Of a stretch of DNA of 64,000 nt, positions 45,019 through 57,572 are shown piece by piece; position 1 is the first letter of the stretch; every line of letters begins with the position of its first letter. Source of the DNA: Dichomitus squalens LYAD-421 SS1 (taxonomy: Eukaryota > Basidiomycota > Agaricomycetes > Polyporales > Polyporaceae); assembly GCF_000275845.1 (NCBI RefSeq), contig NW_006766885.1, forward strand, positions 669,538 to 733,537, given 5' to 3'. A program made the position numbers and the translations under genes. A model generated the notes under the pieces. The model was not told where the DNA came from. It saw nothing but the letters and a program-made list of their open reading frames with translations, and made no database searches.

Positions 45019-45765
45019 ATGACCAATTTTGGCCTGCCCTACTTCCTCGAGGACACCACAGGAAAGCTCACCGGCTCAGACTTTGTCGACCTCCACAACC
45101 GAATGCACCTCAGCCTCAAGCAGACCCTCCGCGACGCGCACCATACGGCCTATGTCATCTACGATCTTTCCTCGCGCTCGGGCGGTCGCGGCGGCCTCCT
45201 GGTCCCCCTCGCCAGCCTCGATTTCGGGCCCCAGAACGCGCTTGGCTCAATCAAACTCGCAGACGGAGAGCACGTACCGATGGGCCACTATCTGATGAAG
45301 AGTGCCTCGTAAGTGTCCTTCAGTTACTCTCCCTATCCGCGCCACAACCCATCTTCCTTTTTTGTGTCATGTTCCGACCGGCAGCATGAGCAAGTCGCGC
45401 AAGTTCAAGGCCGCAGACGGTCAGGAGTACCGCTGGACGCTCCAGCCCGACGGCGAGTGGCAGGTAAGTCGCGTGCTCCAACGGACGTCTTCCCTCCGTG
45501 CGGTGCTGACTGGGAGGGCGCGGCAGTGTACCAACGCGAAAAGTAACTACCATGTTGCGACGTACAGCATGAAGCCTGCCGGCGAACCGCAATACTCCAG
45601 CTCGTCCGGCTGCATGCTGACGGTCGAAGAGGCATACCCACATCTCGTCGGCGGTGCGTTTTCGTCTCTCCTAGCTGCATTCTATCCCGACGCTCACGGT
45701 CCCATCGTGTAGAACTGCTTGCCTCACTAATCGTCATGCGCCATATTGAGCAGTACAATCTGTGA
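45019..45765 (+). CDS. DUF6593-type basidiomycete protein (second copy in the window)
   Basis: Exons 45019-45308, 45385-45463, 45527-45653 and 45713-45765 give 182 aa. The chain has the strand pattern of the family: LGSIKLADGEHVPMGHYL, then SRKFKAADGQEYRWTLQPDG, HVATYSMKPAGEPQYS and a terminal ELLASLIVMRHIEQYNL. QEYRW corresponds to VEYRWK in the gene at 17.5 kb, and exon number and position are also similar (four exons, one break just before or after the EYRW strand). Overall identity is low, so they are not a recent duplication. Function is unknown; a tubby-like fold is a guess from strand order. Confidence 0.82.
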
Positions 45766-46650
45766 TGCTTACGGACTCCCGCCGCTATACCTCTAGTCCG
45801 AGCAAGCCTCGTGTCTCACGCCGGTGCCACTTGTCTCCGTATCGCTCGACCTCTTAAAGCCAAAACTTCCCGCCGGTTTACGGGTGCTGCTACTCCGAAA
45901 TACTCTACGGCTACTCTATAATCGACCTAATAACCTGCTGTTCGCGTCTTACATATATCGCCTCAACTACCAACAACGTTACCAAAACTTGTACGCATAC
46001 TGTATAATTGCCGTCACCTCCTCCGTAGATAATCCGCAACCTCAATTGTTCACGTACTCAATCCTGCTCGTCATCTGCACGCATACACCTAGTACTTTTA
46101 CTGCTCTTACATGTACACAGACCGTCCCATCGGCTGATCAATAACAGGCCTTGGCTCCCTTGGCACATCAGACATCGCCAGCCCGCGGGGTTGCATACCA
46201 CAACTGGCATGTTATTCTGGCTATTTCTGGCTCACGCCGCTGCCTCCTGGTTAAGGAGACTTGAGCGGAAAACAATCATATATGGATAGCTCTCAGCTCG
46301 TACGGGAATTGGGCGAAGTCCACAGAAGAACATCTCTGAGCCATATGCGGCAATGTTGTAGGAACTATCTGCGGTTCACATCTCCAACCGCCGGCATCAG
46401 CAGCTCCTGCAGCTTCGACGGTGCAATATATCCGAAAACAGACCGACCCCAACAGCACAAATGTCGCAATCTCAGACCCGCTCTCACGGCCACGTCCGCG
46501 ACGCAGGCTAAAGCGAGTCGCCGCCCCACTTCGGTAGCTACTATGTATCGTCGTGTCAGACAGACGAAACAAACATCACCATGCGGTACGTCCCTGCACA
46601 GCGAGCACACGCACGAGAAAACCAGACAATTGCCCGTGAAAGCCACCAGC
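45766..46650. other. Intergenic between convergent genes
   Basis: 885 bp between the DUF6593-type stop and the SQS1-like stop. The stretch 45880-46100 is A/T-rich compared with the surroundings. No gene is recognised. Confidence 0.45.
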
Positions 46651-49600
46651 TCACATCGTCGCGCCCAGCCCCAGCTTCGTCTTCTTCATGATGGCCGTGA
46701 GCGGAGCGTCCAGGCCGCCAGAGAGCCCGATGCGGTTCCCGTCGGACCAGCCCATGGCGGCGAGCATCTTGAAGCCGATGTTCGACTCGCCGATCTTCGC
46801 CGCGTCCTGCACATGCATCACACAATGAGGGACGTCCTTCTCTCCGAGCGACGACGACGTACCTTGCCCACTTCCTCGCCCTCGCGGTGCTTCGCGAGGT
46901 TCGCCGTGGTCCTCCCCCTCCCCTTGCCCCACGCCGCCGGGGCGTCCCAGGCCCCGTCCGTCGCCTTCCTCATGATGGCCCGAATCTTGCCCTCCTTGAC
47001 GCCGAGACCGCTCTTCGACGTTTTGATCAGCGTCGTGTACCGCTCGCTGCCGCTCCCCTTGCTCTGGCTCTTCAGGTTGAACGCCCCGGCGAGGTCGTGC
47101 ACGCGCTTACGCGTCTCCTTGTCGCACGGGGGGAGGACCATGGTGTCGCGTCCGCCGATGTCCTCGAGGAACCGCCGGATCTGCTGCTCGAGCGAGACGA
47201 AGTCGACGACGCGGTTCGGCAGCTCGTCCGCGGCGCGCGCGGCCGCGAGCATGGCCTTGCGGCCCTTCTTGCCCCCCTTGTGTGCGGCCAGGGGGTCTGC
47301 GGCGAGCTTCTGGCGTTCCTCCGCGCGCCTTCGCTTGTTCTCGGCCTTCTTTTGGCGGTCTTTCTCCCATTGCTCGTGGAGCTCGGGAGGGAGGTCGTTC
47401 CCCTTGTCCTTGCGACGCCCTGCACCGAACAAACATGTCATCGTCGAGTCCAATACGAGCAGTAGGTTGGCATACTAGCGGGCTTTGACGCTACGAAGAG
47501 CATGCCATCGTCGAAATCGAAACTGCCGTTCTGGATGGCCTTGAACATGTACTTCCTCGCTTTCCTGCTGCCAGTTCCCAGTATGTGCGCGTTCTCGTCC
47601 AGTATGTCCTATCTCGATCGTGAGCGTGTTGTGACACAAACCCAGGGTGGACGCACGTCAATGTAGGCCAGCCATTCCTCGTCTTCATCTGCCCAAGTCA
47701 TCTGCACTGACATGGCCTCGTCGTCACTTGAATCTTCGGTAGCCTTAGCCTTGCCTTTGCCCTTGCTGGTGCTTGCGCGCAACCGCTCAAGACGGGCTTG
47801 GAAACCTCGTCGCGGCGTCTCGTCCTCGTCCTCGTCCTCGTCCTCGGAGCCCTCATCCTCTGAGTTCTCGTCTTCGTCCTCTTCACCAACCATCGTCTCT
47901 GCTATGAGCAACTCCTCTTCCGCATTCAGTACCGCTTCAATCTCTTCGTCTTCTTCATCGCTTTCATCCTCCTCGTCCGTGCGCTCGCTAGAGGCACCAG
48001 CGGCGCCCGCCTCCGCCCGTTCCTCTTCGTCCTCCTCGTCCTCCTCATCAGCAGACTCCGGGCCTCGCCGCTCCTCCTCCTCATCCTCCCGCTTCATCCG
48101 CTCGATGTCCGCAACGTCGTCCATGGTAACGTGTGCGGACCCCTGCGCGCTCATGCCATGCACAAACCGCTTCATCGCGTCCAAGTCGATGCCCCCGTCC
48201 AGCTCCATACCGCCCATATCCGCCGAGAGCGCGTCCACGCCGTCGCCGCCATCGTCCTCGTCCGACGTACCCCAGTTGACGTCCGAGTCGCCCCGGCGCT
48301 GCTCGTCGCGGCGCGGGTCGACCTCACGGAGCATCGCTTCCTCGTGCGCGGCGCCGAACGACCCGAACCCGCGCAGCGGCTTCCGCCGAGGGTGACGAGA
48401 ACGCTTGAGCAGCGCGCGCGGTGTCCCGACGGGGTGGAGACGACGAGACTGCTTCTTCACGGTCGTGGCCGTCTTCGCGAATGCGAACGAGACGGAGTCG
48501 AAGGATGGTGGAGGGGGCAGCTCGGTGGCGTCAGGCGACGGATTGAATTCAGCAGAGGGTGGAGCTGATTCGGGGTAGAGAGTACCCATTTCGAGCGAGA
48601 AGGTCGCCTGTGGTTGAGTGTCGGCCTGAGAGGAGCTTGTGACTGCGGGCATCGCAGGACTGCTTCGCCGCTCCTGCCTGGTGGCGGAGGGCCCATCCGC
48701 TGGGAGAGTAGGGGGGCCAATCGCTACACCTGTCAGGATGGACGTGGAAGGAAGAGGTACAATGGGAGGGGATACGTTCTGGGGAGTAGACTTCCCGGTG
48801 CGCGGATGAGGGGCGACGTAAACGATGACTTCTTCGTCGTCGTCCACCGCTGCTCCTCCAAGAGCCCCATCCAACTTGTTCACTTGTATACGATTCGTCG
48901 TAGAGTTTGTAGAGACCGGTGCAGGCGTGGTGTCGACGAAGAAAGTCGTCAACTCTGTGATTGTTGTTGACACTGCTGAGGGGACAACTTGCGAGTTTGC
49001 CGCTGCGGCGTCAACCTCAGCCTGGATTCTGCCGATATCCGCGAAGTCGATCTCTTCCAGCTGCTCTTCCTCTTCTCCAGAGAGATCGGCTTGTGCTTTT
49101 CCCTCTGTTGTGCTGAACACGCGCGAGACAGCATTTGCAGTGGGGACATGACTTTGCTCGTTCCCATCGACTATGGAACATGACGCATGAGGATTAGTTC
49201 AAGTTGCGAGTCAGCGACATATGATGAAACTCACCAGTCGGCTCTGCCACAGGCAGAAATATATCGTCCTCTTTCTCAAAGAGCGTTGCAGTGTGAACAG
49301 AGCGCACGAAAATGATGGGCTTTAGCAGAGGCCTATCTTCATGCAAGAGTTTGGACAGCGGCACGCCCGCCCTCAGCTTGGCAGGCAAATTGCGTCCGCG
49401 ACCGTAGGGGAGGGGGCTATCTGTACGATCTCCCCTCCCTCTGCCGCTTTCCTGGGGAGATCCTAGCCCCCGTCGAGAATTGTGAAAGACGTTGTAAGGA
49501 AGCGGAGATGAGCCTCGTCCTCGTCCTCGTCCTCTTCCACCACCTCGAGGCGTCCCGTTGCCCCGAGGGGTCCAATGACCTCGACCGCGACCGCGAGGAG

Positions 49601-49850
49601 GAGGTGTAGCAGGAGGCTCATCTAGTGCCAACGTGCTGGTAAGCTGAGATGCGTGAAGAAGACAACAACAAAGCGTACTGCTCGGCCACTGCTGGATAGG
49701 GAGGTCAAATTCATCCATGTACGGGGGACCTCCTCGGCCTCGGCTATAGCCTCTTCCTCCCCGTCCTCCTCCTCTTCCTCGCCCTCTAAGCATGTCGTTG
49801 GAAGACTCGCGGAAGCCACCACGAGCGTAATTTTTGTTCCCTCTAGCCAT
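46651..49850 (-). CDS. SQS1: SQS1-like protein with R3H and G-patch domains
   Basis: Probable activator of the DEAH helicase Prp43 in splicing and ribosome assembly, the known role of yeast Sqs1/Pfa1. Exons 49850-49679, 49621-49235, 49170-47657, 47608-47476, 47419-46863 and 46806-46651 give 972 aa. The N-terminus is RGG-rich (MARGNKNYARGGF, then GRGRGGGRGGRGYSRGRGG). A long acidic middle carries the nuclear stretch MKRFVHGMSAQG and runs of Glu/Asp. The R3H domain is near 795-870: FVSLEQQIRRFLEDIGG, DKETRKRVHDLAGAF, GSGSERYTTLIKT. The C-terminal G-patch reads IGFKMLAAMGWSDGNRIGLS then GGLDAPLTAIMKKTKLGLG. Domain order and length fit yeast SQS1. The start ATG follows no better upstream candidate. 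Confidence 0.92.
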
Positions 49851-50183
49851 AGCTTACGAATACAAGATGGATTTTCGAAGCAGATGTAGCGATACAGTCA
49901 CCAAGAGTGCACAAAAACCGCGATTAGAAAAGCGGAACAGAGGTACAAATGTAATGAAGGATTCAAGTGCGAGTCCGCAAAGGCCAGCCTGAGTTTAAGA
50001 TGGGGGTTGCTGCGGCAGTCCGAGTCGATCTGCAGCAGGCTCCCGAATCCCGCCCATCAGCCTCTCTGGATCTAGGCGCCCATCAACCTGGCGCCGCGCG
50101 CCTACTTACCAAGTTGCCCCGCGGACGCCACCCCTTACACACGTCTTCTCGTTTTTCCTGCAACTTGTCTTCACGAGCCAACT
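49851..50183. promoter_or_regulatory. Bidirectional promoter of SQS1-like gene and USE1
   Basis: 333 bp separate divergent start codons. No TATA box is obvious on either strand. The half next to USE1 is C/T-rich. Confidence 0.4.
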
Positions 50184-51577
50184 ATGTCGACCGAACAGGT
50201 GCTGCACGACCGAGTTAACCTTGCGCGTCTTGTGCACAGACTGGAGAAGATGGTCGCAGATGAGACTTGGATGGAAGACGTTGCTGGCTCCTCCACGTCA
50301 ACCCCGGCATGGATCCGGACCCGTGGTACTCTACAGGTTTGTCGAGCAACATAGACAATTGTCGTCTTACCTATACAACCTGACATGTCTTCTAGAAAGT
50401 GAAACACGCACGCAAGCTCTTGCAGAATGTGGAAGTCAACGATGATGCTGTGGACTCGTGAGTATACTTGGTGCTCACAACCTTCGGCTGTGGCTTTCAA
50501 CCCTTTGCCTCTGCCTTACACTTGTACGCCGTTCCGAGAGTGTTCACAATTGATGGCGCCTGTCACCCATGCCATGGTTGACAAGAACGGTGCTGCCATC
50601 CTGTCGAATCCAGCGAGCCTACTCTTGGAACCCGGGCTGCACTCCATGTCGTGCACGTCTGAACCAAGACAACCATGCCGAGGACAGGTATTGAGCTCAC
50701 CCACATCTGCAAGGACATGGCAATCATCACCTTAAGTTTCAGTACAGCGCTCGCGGTAGCTACGTGCCCGGGGTGTTCGTTCACATCTAGCCCATGTTCT
50801 TTCCAACCTGAACCCTTACTTTGCATCGGGTAGATAGCTGACTATTTGCTCAGGGCAGCACCCCGGCGGTACGACGAATTCAGGAGAACCCTGGATCGTC
50901 TGGAGAGTCTTGTGTCTGAAGTGGACAAGGTGACGTCGGTTATGTGCCCCTTTATCGGCCCACCTAACGAACGAGTTCACTAGCGTGTCGCACCCATAAT
51001 CTCGAAGCCAGTCCCTATCCTTCCTAATATCCCACCGCCCATCTCCGTGCCCGTCCCCAGCTCCGCTGAAGAATCCCTGCCAGACACCGGGTCCAGTCCA
51101 TCCGACCCCACGGCAACCTTGCTACCTGTCGAGGAGACTTCCGCCATTGCCGCTCATGGACTCCTTCTCACCTCGTCCGACTCTCATACGCTCCCGCGGG
51201 GCCCGATCAACCCCAGCGAAGCGCTTTTACCACCGTCGCGACCTGCTGCAGCGGAGAAGTCCGGCACACAGGCGACCCCCGCGTTCATGCAGAACTCCGC
51301 TGCTCTGCAGGAGGAGCTCTCGGCCCAGCTTGCGCAGATGGCGACGCAGCTGAAGCGGAACGCCGTCCACTTCGCGAGCGCTCTGGAGAAGGACAACGCG
51401 GTTGTGCAGGAGACGCAGGAGAAGCTGGAGCGCAACCACGGCGTGATGACCAAAGAGCGTGTCCGGTTGCGGGATCACCACTCGAAAAGCTGGGGCACTA
51501 CGTGGATTACGATGCTCAGCTTGTTGGTCGTGCTGATCGGATTCATCATGACCTTCCTCGTCATACGGATTACTTGA
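50184..51577 (+). CDS. USE1: Use1-type SNARE of the endoplasmic reticulum
   Basis: Q-SNARE for COPI-vesicle fusion in Golgi-to-ER retrieval. Exons 50184-50336, 50396-50457, 50854-50929 and 50984-51577 give 294 aa. The N-terminal helical part (LHDRVNLARLVHRLEKMVAD) is conserved in Use1. The middle is Pro/Ser-rich. Residues about 212-262 (LQEELSAQLAQMATQLKRNA, HFASALEKDNAVVQETQEKL) form the SNARE-like helix. The C-terminal anchor ITMLSLLVVLIGFIMTFLVI lies four residues from the end, so the protein is tail-anchored. Intron 2 (50458-50853, 396 nt) is long for this window and could hide a missed exon, but the frame closes without one. Confidence 0.87.
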
Positions 51578-54500
51578 ATCTGTACGTGGCACCCATGGTC
51601 TTATTTACGTTTCCTCCGCTTGTCGCCTCGCGTTGCTTGTGCGTGCTGAGCATGTCGTGATCTACCAGCCGGCCAGCCGGGACTCCCCATTGGCCGTAGT
51701 GACAGATACTCTGAGCATGCTTCTATGCTTAACGACGCCATGCCCCTCACCAGCACGACTTCACTGATATATAATACAATTCTTCACCCATTCGACCATC
51801 TTTTATTGCGCACAGGTGCCTCCAAAGTCCTTTCTCGCTTATCCGGCATGCCGAATCCAAATCTACATTCTCAGTACCTGAGCACGGTCAAGCCACCGGA
51901 CCGGATGCAGCAGCCTGGATATCACGGCGCAGCCCCAAACCTACATTCGGACTTACCACAGGCTCCCGAACGGCTAGTGGAACAACCCCCGAAGTATCCG
52001 CTATGAGGGCCTGATAGCTCGCAAGACTCGTACCTGAATACCAATGCTCCGCCGTGGGGATCTCACGCCAGCAACGGCAACGTGCACATCGTCCGGTCCA
52101 CACCTCCGTGTTCCTGCCTGCGCATAGTGCGGGGCTGGTGTGCGGCTGAACTCTATAGGCTAATCTCTGGCGGGACCGGTACGTACCCATCACGTACAAA
52201 GTGCGCAACACCATCCGTGGATCCTGGTCAGTTTTCATCGAAGTCTAACGGCAACGCGCGAGCCGCCACGTCCATCTTGGTTTCGGAGCACGGCTCGCAT
52301 CCCGGATGGCCCACCGAGGCAGAAGCGAAGAACAGCGTACTACTGGGCACCCGGTCCGTCGGGGGCGTGCTTGGTTCCGAAACTTTCGAGTGCTTGCGGG
52401 CGCGCATCGAATCTTCTGCTTGCGTATGTGCGTATCCATCACAGCAATACGCATTCTGAGTGTACACGCGCCCCGGGCCACCGGTCCCCCCTCTGCTGGA
52501 AAGTGATTAGACGTCGTCTTCGCAGCACAGGAGGAAAGCACGAAGCCCGAAGGATCGCTGCCAAGAAACGGCGCATGCCGATCGATCAGCTCCGCGGCGA
52601 GATGCTTAATGCGCGACCGACGATCACGACCAAACGAGACGATCGCGTCACCGCGCAGTTAACTGGGCTTGGGCATAGTTCCGCTAGAAGCCTCCTATTG
52701 ATGTCCAATTGAGCATGGTTGTGGCGCTGGACTCAAGTCTCAAGGCAGTGGTACAGAGGGGGAGCGCCGGTACGAGTGACCGCACCTTCTGTTCATTTAC
52801 ACGTACAGATGCCGTGTGGCTCTGCGTTCATAGATGGAAGTCGGACGGTATCCGCAGAATACCTTATGCAATCTTCATAGAATACCCGATATTTCACCTA
52901 GACGTGCCTATGGGACATGCATCAGCGCGTACGTGGAGATGAGCCCAGTCTCACCTTTGGATGCGCGCCGCGGCGCAGGAAAAACAATTGGCCAAGAATC
53001 CTGCGCGTAAGGGGGGAAAAAGTCGAAGCCAGGACATAGCTGCGTACAGAGGATGCAAGTTGAGGAAACAAGGAAATACCGCCCTGACACTCACGCCAGC
53101 AAGTGAGAATGGAGGCTTTTGCCTCGCGAATACGCTTTCAAGTTGCGAGCACAATAACGCTGCACAGAGAAGGTGTGCGGTCCGAGCTTTACGCGGCATG
53201 CAGGCAGCTTACTTCCGTCACTGGGAGTGCCGCCGACCGCAGTCCAAGGTGACCAAACTTCACGCAAGCAAGTTGCATCAGCACCACAGACGTCATATGT
53301 ACCACGCCATCAAGGTTCCCATGTGCTATTTTCAGTCAGTTGAGCGATATGCCCGATAATTTTGCACTCTGGAAGGAAGTCGGGAGAGGAAGTGTCCTCG
53401 GCACTTCTGCAGTCACCTCAGCGGCGAGGCGACGCTGTGGAGTCGGCCTGCAACGTGCTACGGTAGGCCAACCTGTGACGAGGAAGTCTGCTCAGTCATT
53501 AGATTGTCAATGATTGAATCAAGTTAGCTTAGACGCAAAGACACTATCAACGCTGACCCGGCTTACGTCGCGATAACGCTGTTTCTAGGGGCCTAGGCCT
53601 ACTACCCCTTCGACAGGGCTACATAACGCGATCAAGGAGGAGTCAGCACACAAGGCGGCTCATGGTCCTGAAATGAATGAGCCATAGAGATTAACAAGTC
53701 ACATAGATTTTGGTGAGCGACGATCACCTCATGGAGTATCAGTGTACGCCGTGCCCCGCCTCCCAATACTTGGAAATCAAACCAGAGCGAGCAAGCAGCG
53801 ACCACGTTCTGGGAGAAAATAGGATGATATGCGATGAAATGATACGATAAGACCAGCCACCGACCGTAGATGATCCCTCCTTCTCCCTCGAAAGACGACC
53901 GAAGCAAACCTACTATCGATGGGAATGAGTGGCACAGTGGTGCGTGTAGAGTGGGCGTGCTGCGGGTACACTGCACAGGGCGTCAGAACGCTGCAGATCC
54001 CAATACCAATATAAGTACGGAAGCCCAGGGTGGCGGCACACCTCGTACCTTCTCGGAGACAAATGCTGATGACTGCACGGGGACGATCAGTTCAAATCGA
54101 CGATCGTTCGCTCGAACCGAATCGTTCTGTTATACGCTATGGCCATCGAGGGAAACGAGCCGACCTGGCACGCCACTACAAGCTCGACGGCACGCGCATG
54201 GACGAGCGCAAGCCGGTGTTCTCGACATGGGAAGCCTCGTCACTTGACAGAGATCGCGCGACCCAAGACCTGTCCAGACGTGCGACTTCACGTCTGTGGG
54301 GTCACGCAGCGGCTCGGAGCCACGCCTATGGCCCTCGAGCGATTCAGCGATGATGCAACAGGAACACGAGGCGGCAGAACGCTCACGATGTGCCTGCAAC
54401 GCTCGCACGGTGTGGCCAGCTCGGGATCTAGTGCCATCCAGTGGCAGCGTCCCGCGACGACTGGAACGCTGACCTGTTGGTAGAAGAGCGTGGCGCGTCG

Positions 54501-55833
54501 CCTGCACAGTCAAGTGATGCTGCTCAGCGCGGTCATATGCGCTCAACGTGGTATATTCGAGCAACAGCGATATTGTCCTGAAACAAGTAGTGCGCGAGCG
54601 AAGACGTAAACAGAGGCACGACTAGGTCAGCATGCTGGCCTTACTTTCCATGGACATTGTAGTTCTCGGTGTCTTGCCAGTGAGCGTGCACCGCCGTGGT
54701 CGTCAAAGAACTCCGTTCTTCTGATGATAGTCCCCAAATACTTGACTGGCACGTGAGCCAAGTCGGCTGACGATCAATACTTCCCCACAAGAACGTCACT
54801 GGGGTTCTCAGCCCAGGAAGTTTGAAAACAATATACTTGCTGGAACCTAGACTTAGGCGAGCCCCATCAGAGGAACAGAGAAAGTGGCTCAATGGCCCTT
54901 CGTCTTCGACGAAGATCCTCGATTGATAGCAAGGTGATGTAAGATGCATGAGTACAACGTGATACGCTCCACATTGCACTATTTTCAGACGTTGAAGAGT
55001 GGAGCAGGAGCACATCGACGCAGGGAAGGCGGGCACGTTCCTAGTGAATTAGACTCTGCTTTCACATCGCGCAATTCTTGCCCCTCAGCGTATCGGACGG
55101 TCTCGGTATAGGTCGATATCGACGTAGGTTAGTATTGAGACTCAGCGACATGATCCACCCCACTGACATATTCCTACACACGCGGCTGGACGTTCCGCTT
55201 CGTTGTGCATCCACGGATTGCAGGGACTTGATAGAGGAAGGACGCAATGGCCGATGGACCTGCACGTGAACTCCTTGAGGATATTGTTTCGGTAGCTCAC
55301 CGTGGGATGCGCGCAAGCCAAGGGTGCGCCCACACCTTCACAGGCGTCGTCCTAACTCTGCGAGGCACGCTATACCCGTTGAGAAGGCTCAGACATGTGT
55401 GTGAGAGCTGGCTTCTCGACTGTAGGTAACCGCCAGACTATCCCTTACGTATCGCCAAATGAGCGTTCGCCCTACACACTAGTCCACCGATTAGAAAAGT
55501 CTGGTTTGCAAGAGGCTCCCACTTACCACGGCCGGGCATAGACATATAGTTGAGGAAGGCTGCAACCCAGCGGCGCTCGAGGAGCAGTAGACTCGTGTAG
55601 CCCTTCTGGATACGTCGAGCTTCGACAGGAGCGATCGGTACCCCCTGCCTTCGCTTCTATAGAAGCTGCGCCCCTACGTATCTGCGGCTTCTGACCCTGA
55701 AAATGGCAGAACTCGAGGCAGCGCTCACGACAGAGCGACCTCTGGAGCCATACGTCAATCCGGCGGCGAATAGAGGGTCGTACGCGCAATGACATGCGCT
55801 TCGTACAGCAAAGCCCGCGCGGTCGGCCTGACA
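51578..55833. other. Gene-poor interval, first part
   Basis: About 4.3 kb in which I recognise no gene. Overlapping open frames of 60-150 codons occur on all frames without domains or exon-like borders. No tRNA, rRNA or coherent transposase/reverse-transcriptase motif was found. Confidence 0.4.
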
Positions 55834-55870
55834 CCGTCGTGTAGGCACATGGCACTTGCCTACACGACGG
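55834..55870. repeat. Perfect hairpin: 14-bp arms, 9-nt loop
   Basis: Arms CCGTCGTGTAGGCA (55834-55847) and TGCCTACACGACGG (55857-55870) are exact reverse complements separated by CATGGCACT. The arms do not extend further in either direction. It lies in gene-poor DNA with no flanking coding feature. Confidence 0.75.
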
Positions 55871-57507
55871 ATTGCTAAACGACGCACCACCGCGTATCGG
55901 AGGACACATGATCCGTCGACAATCGATCGTTCTTTCTGTCCACCAAGTGAATGTTATACACATCAGTAGCCGCGGACGACCGTACACAGGAGCCGTCGGA
56001 GCGCACGACAGCGTGTGGGGATATCCGCCTCATGGCAGCGGCTCGGAGTGTCACAATGCCCATCCCGCTGTTAGCTAGGGCTAGAACGTTCCGAAGTGCC
56101 TGTCGGAGACGGATGTGTGCTCGGAGTGACGGCATGGACCATTGGCCTGGTGGGCCCACATGGGAAGACGGCCTCGGAATGTGGTGGATAGGGTGTCGGA
56201 CAGTCCGAGCTTATTCTGGCGACGGAGGACATCGTGGGTTGAGCGGGGTCCGAAGCTGATCCATATGTTGCGAGCGCAACCCATTCGCAGGCGATCTGAA
56301 ACCGGTGGGGTAGTTTGATATGTCAGTGCTCCTAGTTCACGTTCAGCTGAGGCGGGTCCCTCGCATATCCCTTCGACCGCCGATGATAATAATCATCAAT
56401 AGTTAGCGGAAGGACTCTGAGACTAGTGAAGCCTTGCTGACACTCTGCCAGTGCCTCGAACCGACGTCACAATAGCATCAAGTCGCTGAAGTGTACCACG
56501 AGAGTCATTGCCACTGCGCAGTCATTATTGGTGCCTGCGAGGGGCCTTCCTGGGGCAGATGCTGAGTTACTTGCATGCAAGTGGTGAAACTTGAAACGAA
56601 CCCGGAGCCAGTTGCGATCGGTTGACAGGGATACGAGCAAGCGCACCACCTCGCAAACGACCTCGCGCTGACTGCTGCTCCTGGAAAGACAGCAGCAGAC
56701 CCGCGTGTCCGATCGGAATGGGCAGCAACGCTCTCAATCGCCTGACGACTCCAAGTACTACAGTACTGGCCCCAGCGGCACGAGGATAACCACTCCGACA
56801 TGCGTCCTTCGAGATTCTCGGGATCTTCCTTGCGCGGTGTTGGCTGCCACAGCGATATTGCCAGCGCACGCTGTGACGTCTGCGCATGCGCTATATGCGC
56901 CGCTGGGAAACAGCCCCGAATGCACATATACAGTCGAGGGAACTCGTCGCCGGACTGCCACAGAGCTGTACGACGAGTCAGCGCCGGAGTCAGGCGGCCG
57001 TGGAGAGGTATCACACGACTCCGTCATGAGTGGGTTGTCCATGCACCGAGCGCGACAAGATGTCCGAGGCATGGGGGCACGCTCAGACGGTGCCTGTGAG
57101 CAGGCGACTAGCGAGAAAGACGCATAGGTGTGTGATCAGAGAGACGGCCTGGTTCGCCTGTGGCGATATGAGCTCGTTGACTGCGCGAGGAGCAAGACGT
57201 ACGACAGTGGGGTACGGATGGCGTCTGGTCTGTGTGCTCCGTCCGTTGACAGCAAGCTTTCTATCGCAAAGCGAGGAAGAGGCGGTGGAGTTGGAGAAGA
57301 GGGACTTGATAGGGCAATGGACGTACTCAAAGCCTTTATCAGCAAATAGCCCGCATAGCTGGGGGTAGCACAAATCGCTCGCCGATGGCGCAACGAGGGA
57401 AGGATGGGCTGAACGCAGCCATCCGTCTGAATCGATGCCGGCACATACTCCCTTAGCCGACGGGGGCATTGAGATGGGGATAGCATAACCGGTCCGCAGA
57501 CTAGACG
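55871..57507. other. Gene-poor interval, second part
   Basis: About 1.6 kb with no supported gene. Two minus-strand frames (56505-57014 and the right part, 57136-57861) are long but Arg/Ser-rich and domainless. Confidence 0.4.
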
Positions 57508-57572
57508 CAGTTGGCACGCGCAGTTGGCACGCGCAGTTGGCACGCGCAGTTGGCACGCGCAGTTGGCACGAC
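57508..57572. repeat. Minisatellite, five 13-bp units
   Basis: CAGTTGGCACGCG is repeated head to tail. Four units are exact (57508-57559) and the fifth diverges in its last bases (57560-57572). The unit length is not a multiple of three, so a frame shifts with every copy, arguing against a coding role. Confidence 0.9.

Noticed and set aside
47712..48395. 227-codon Ser-rich plus-strand frame
   Set aside because: It is the complement of the Glu/Asp codon runs in the SQS1-like gene, which read as Ser on the other strand.
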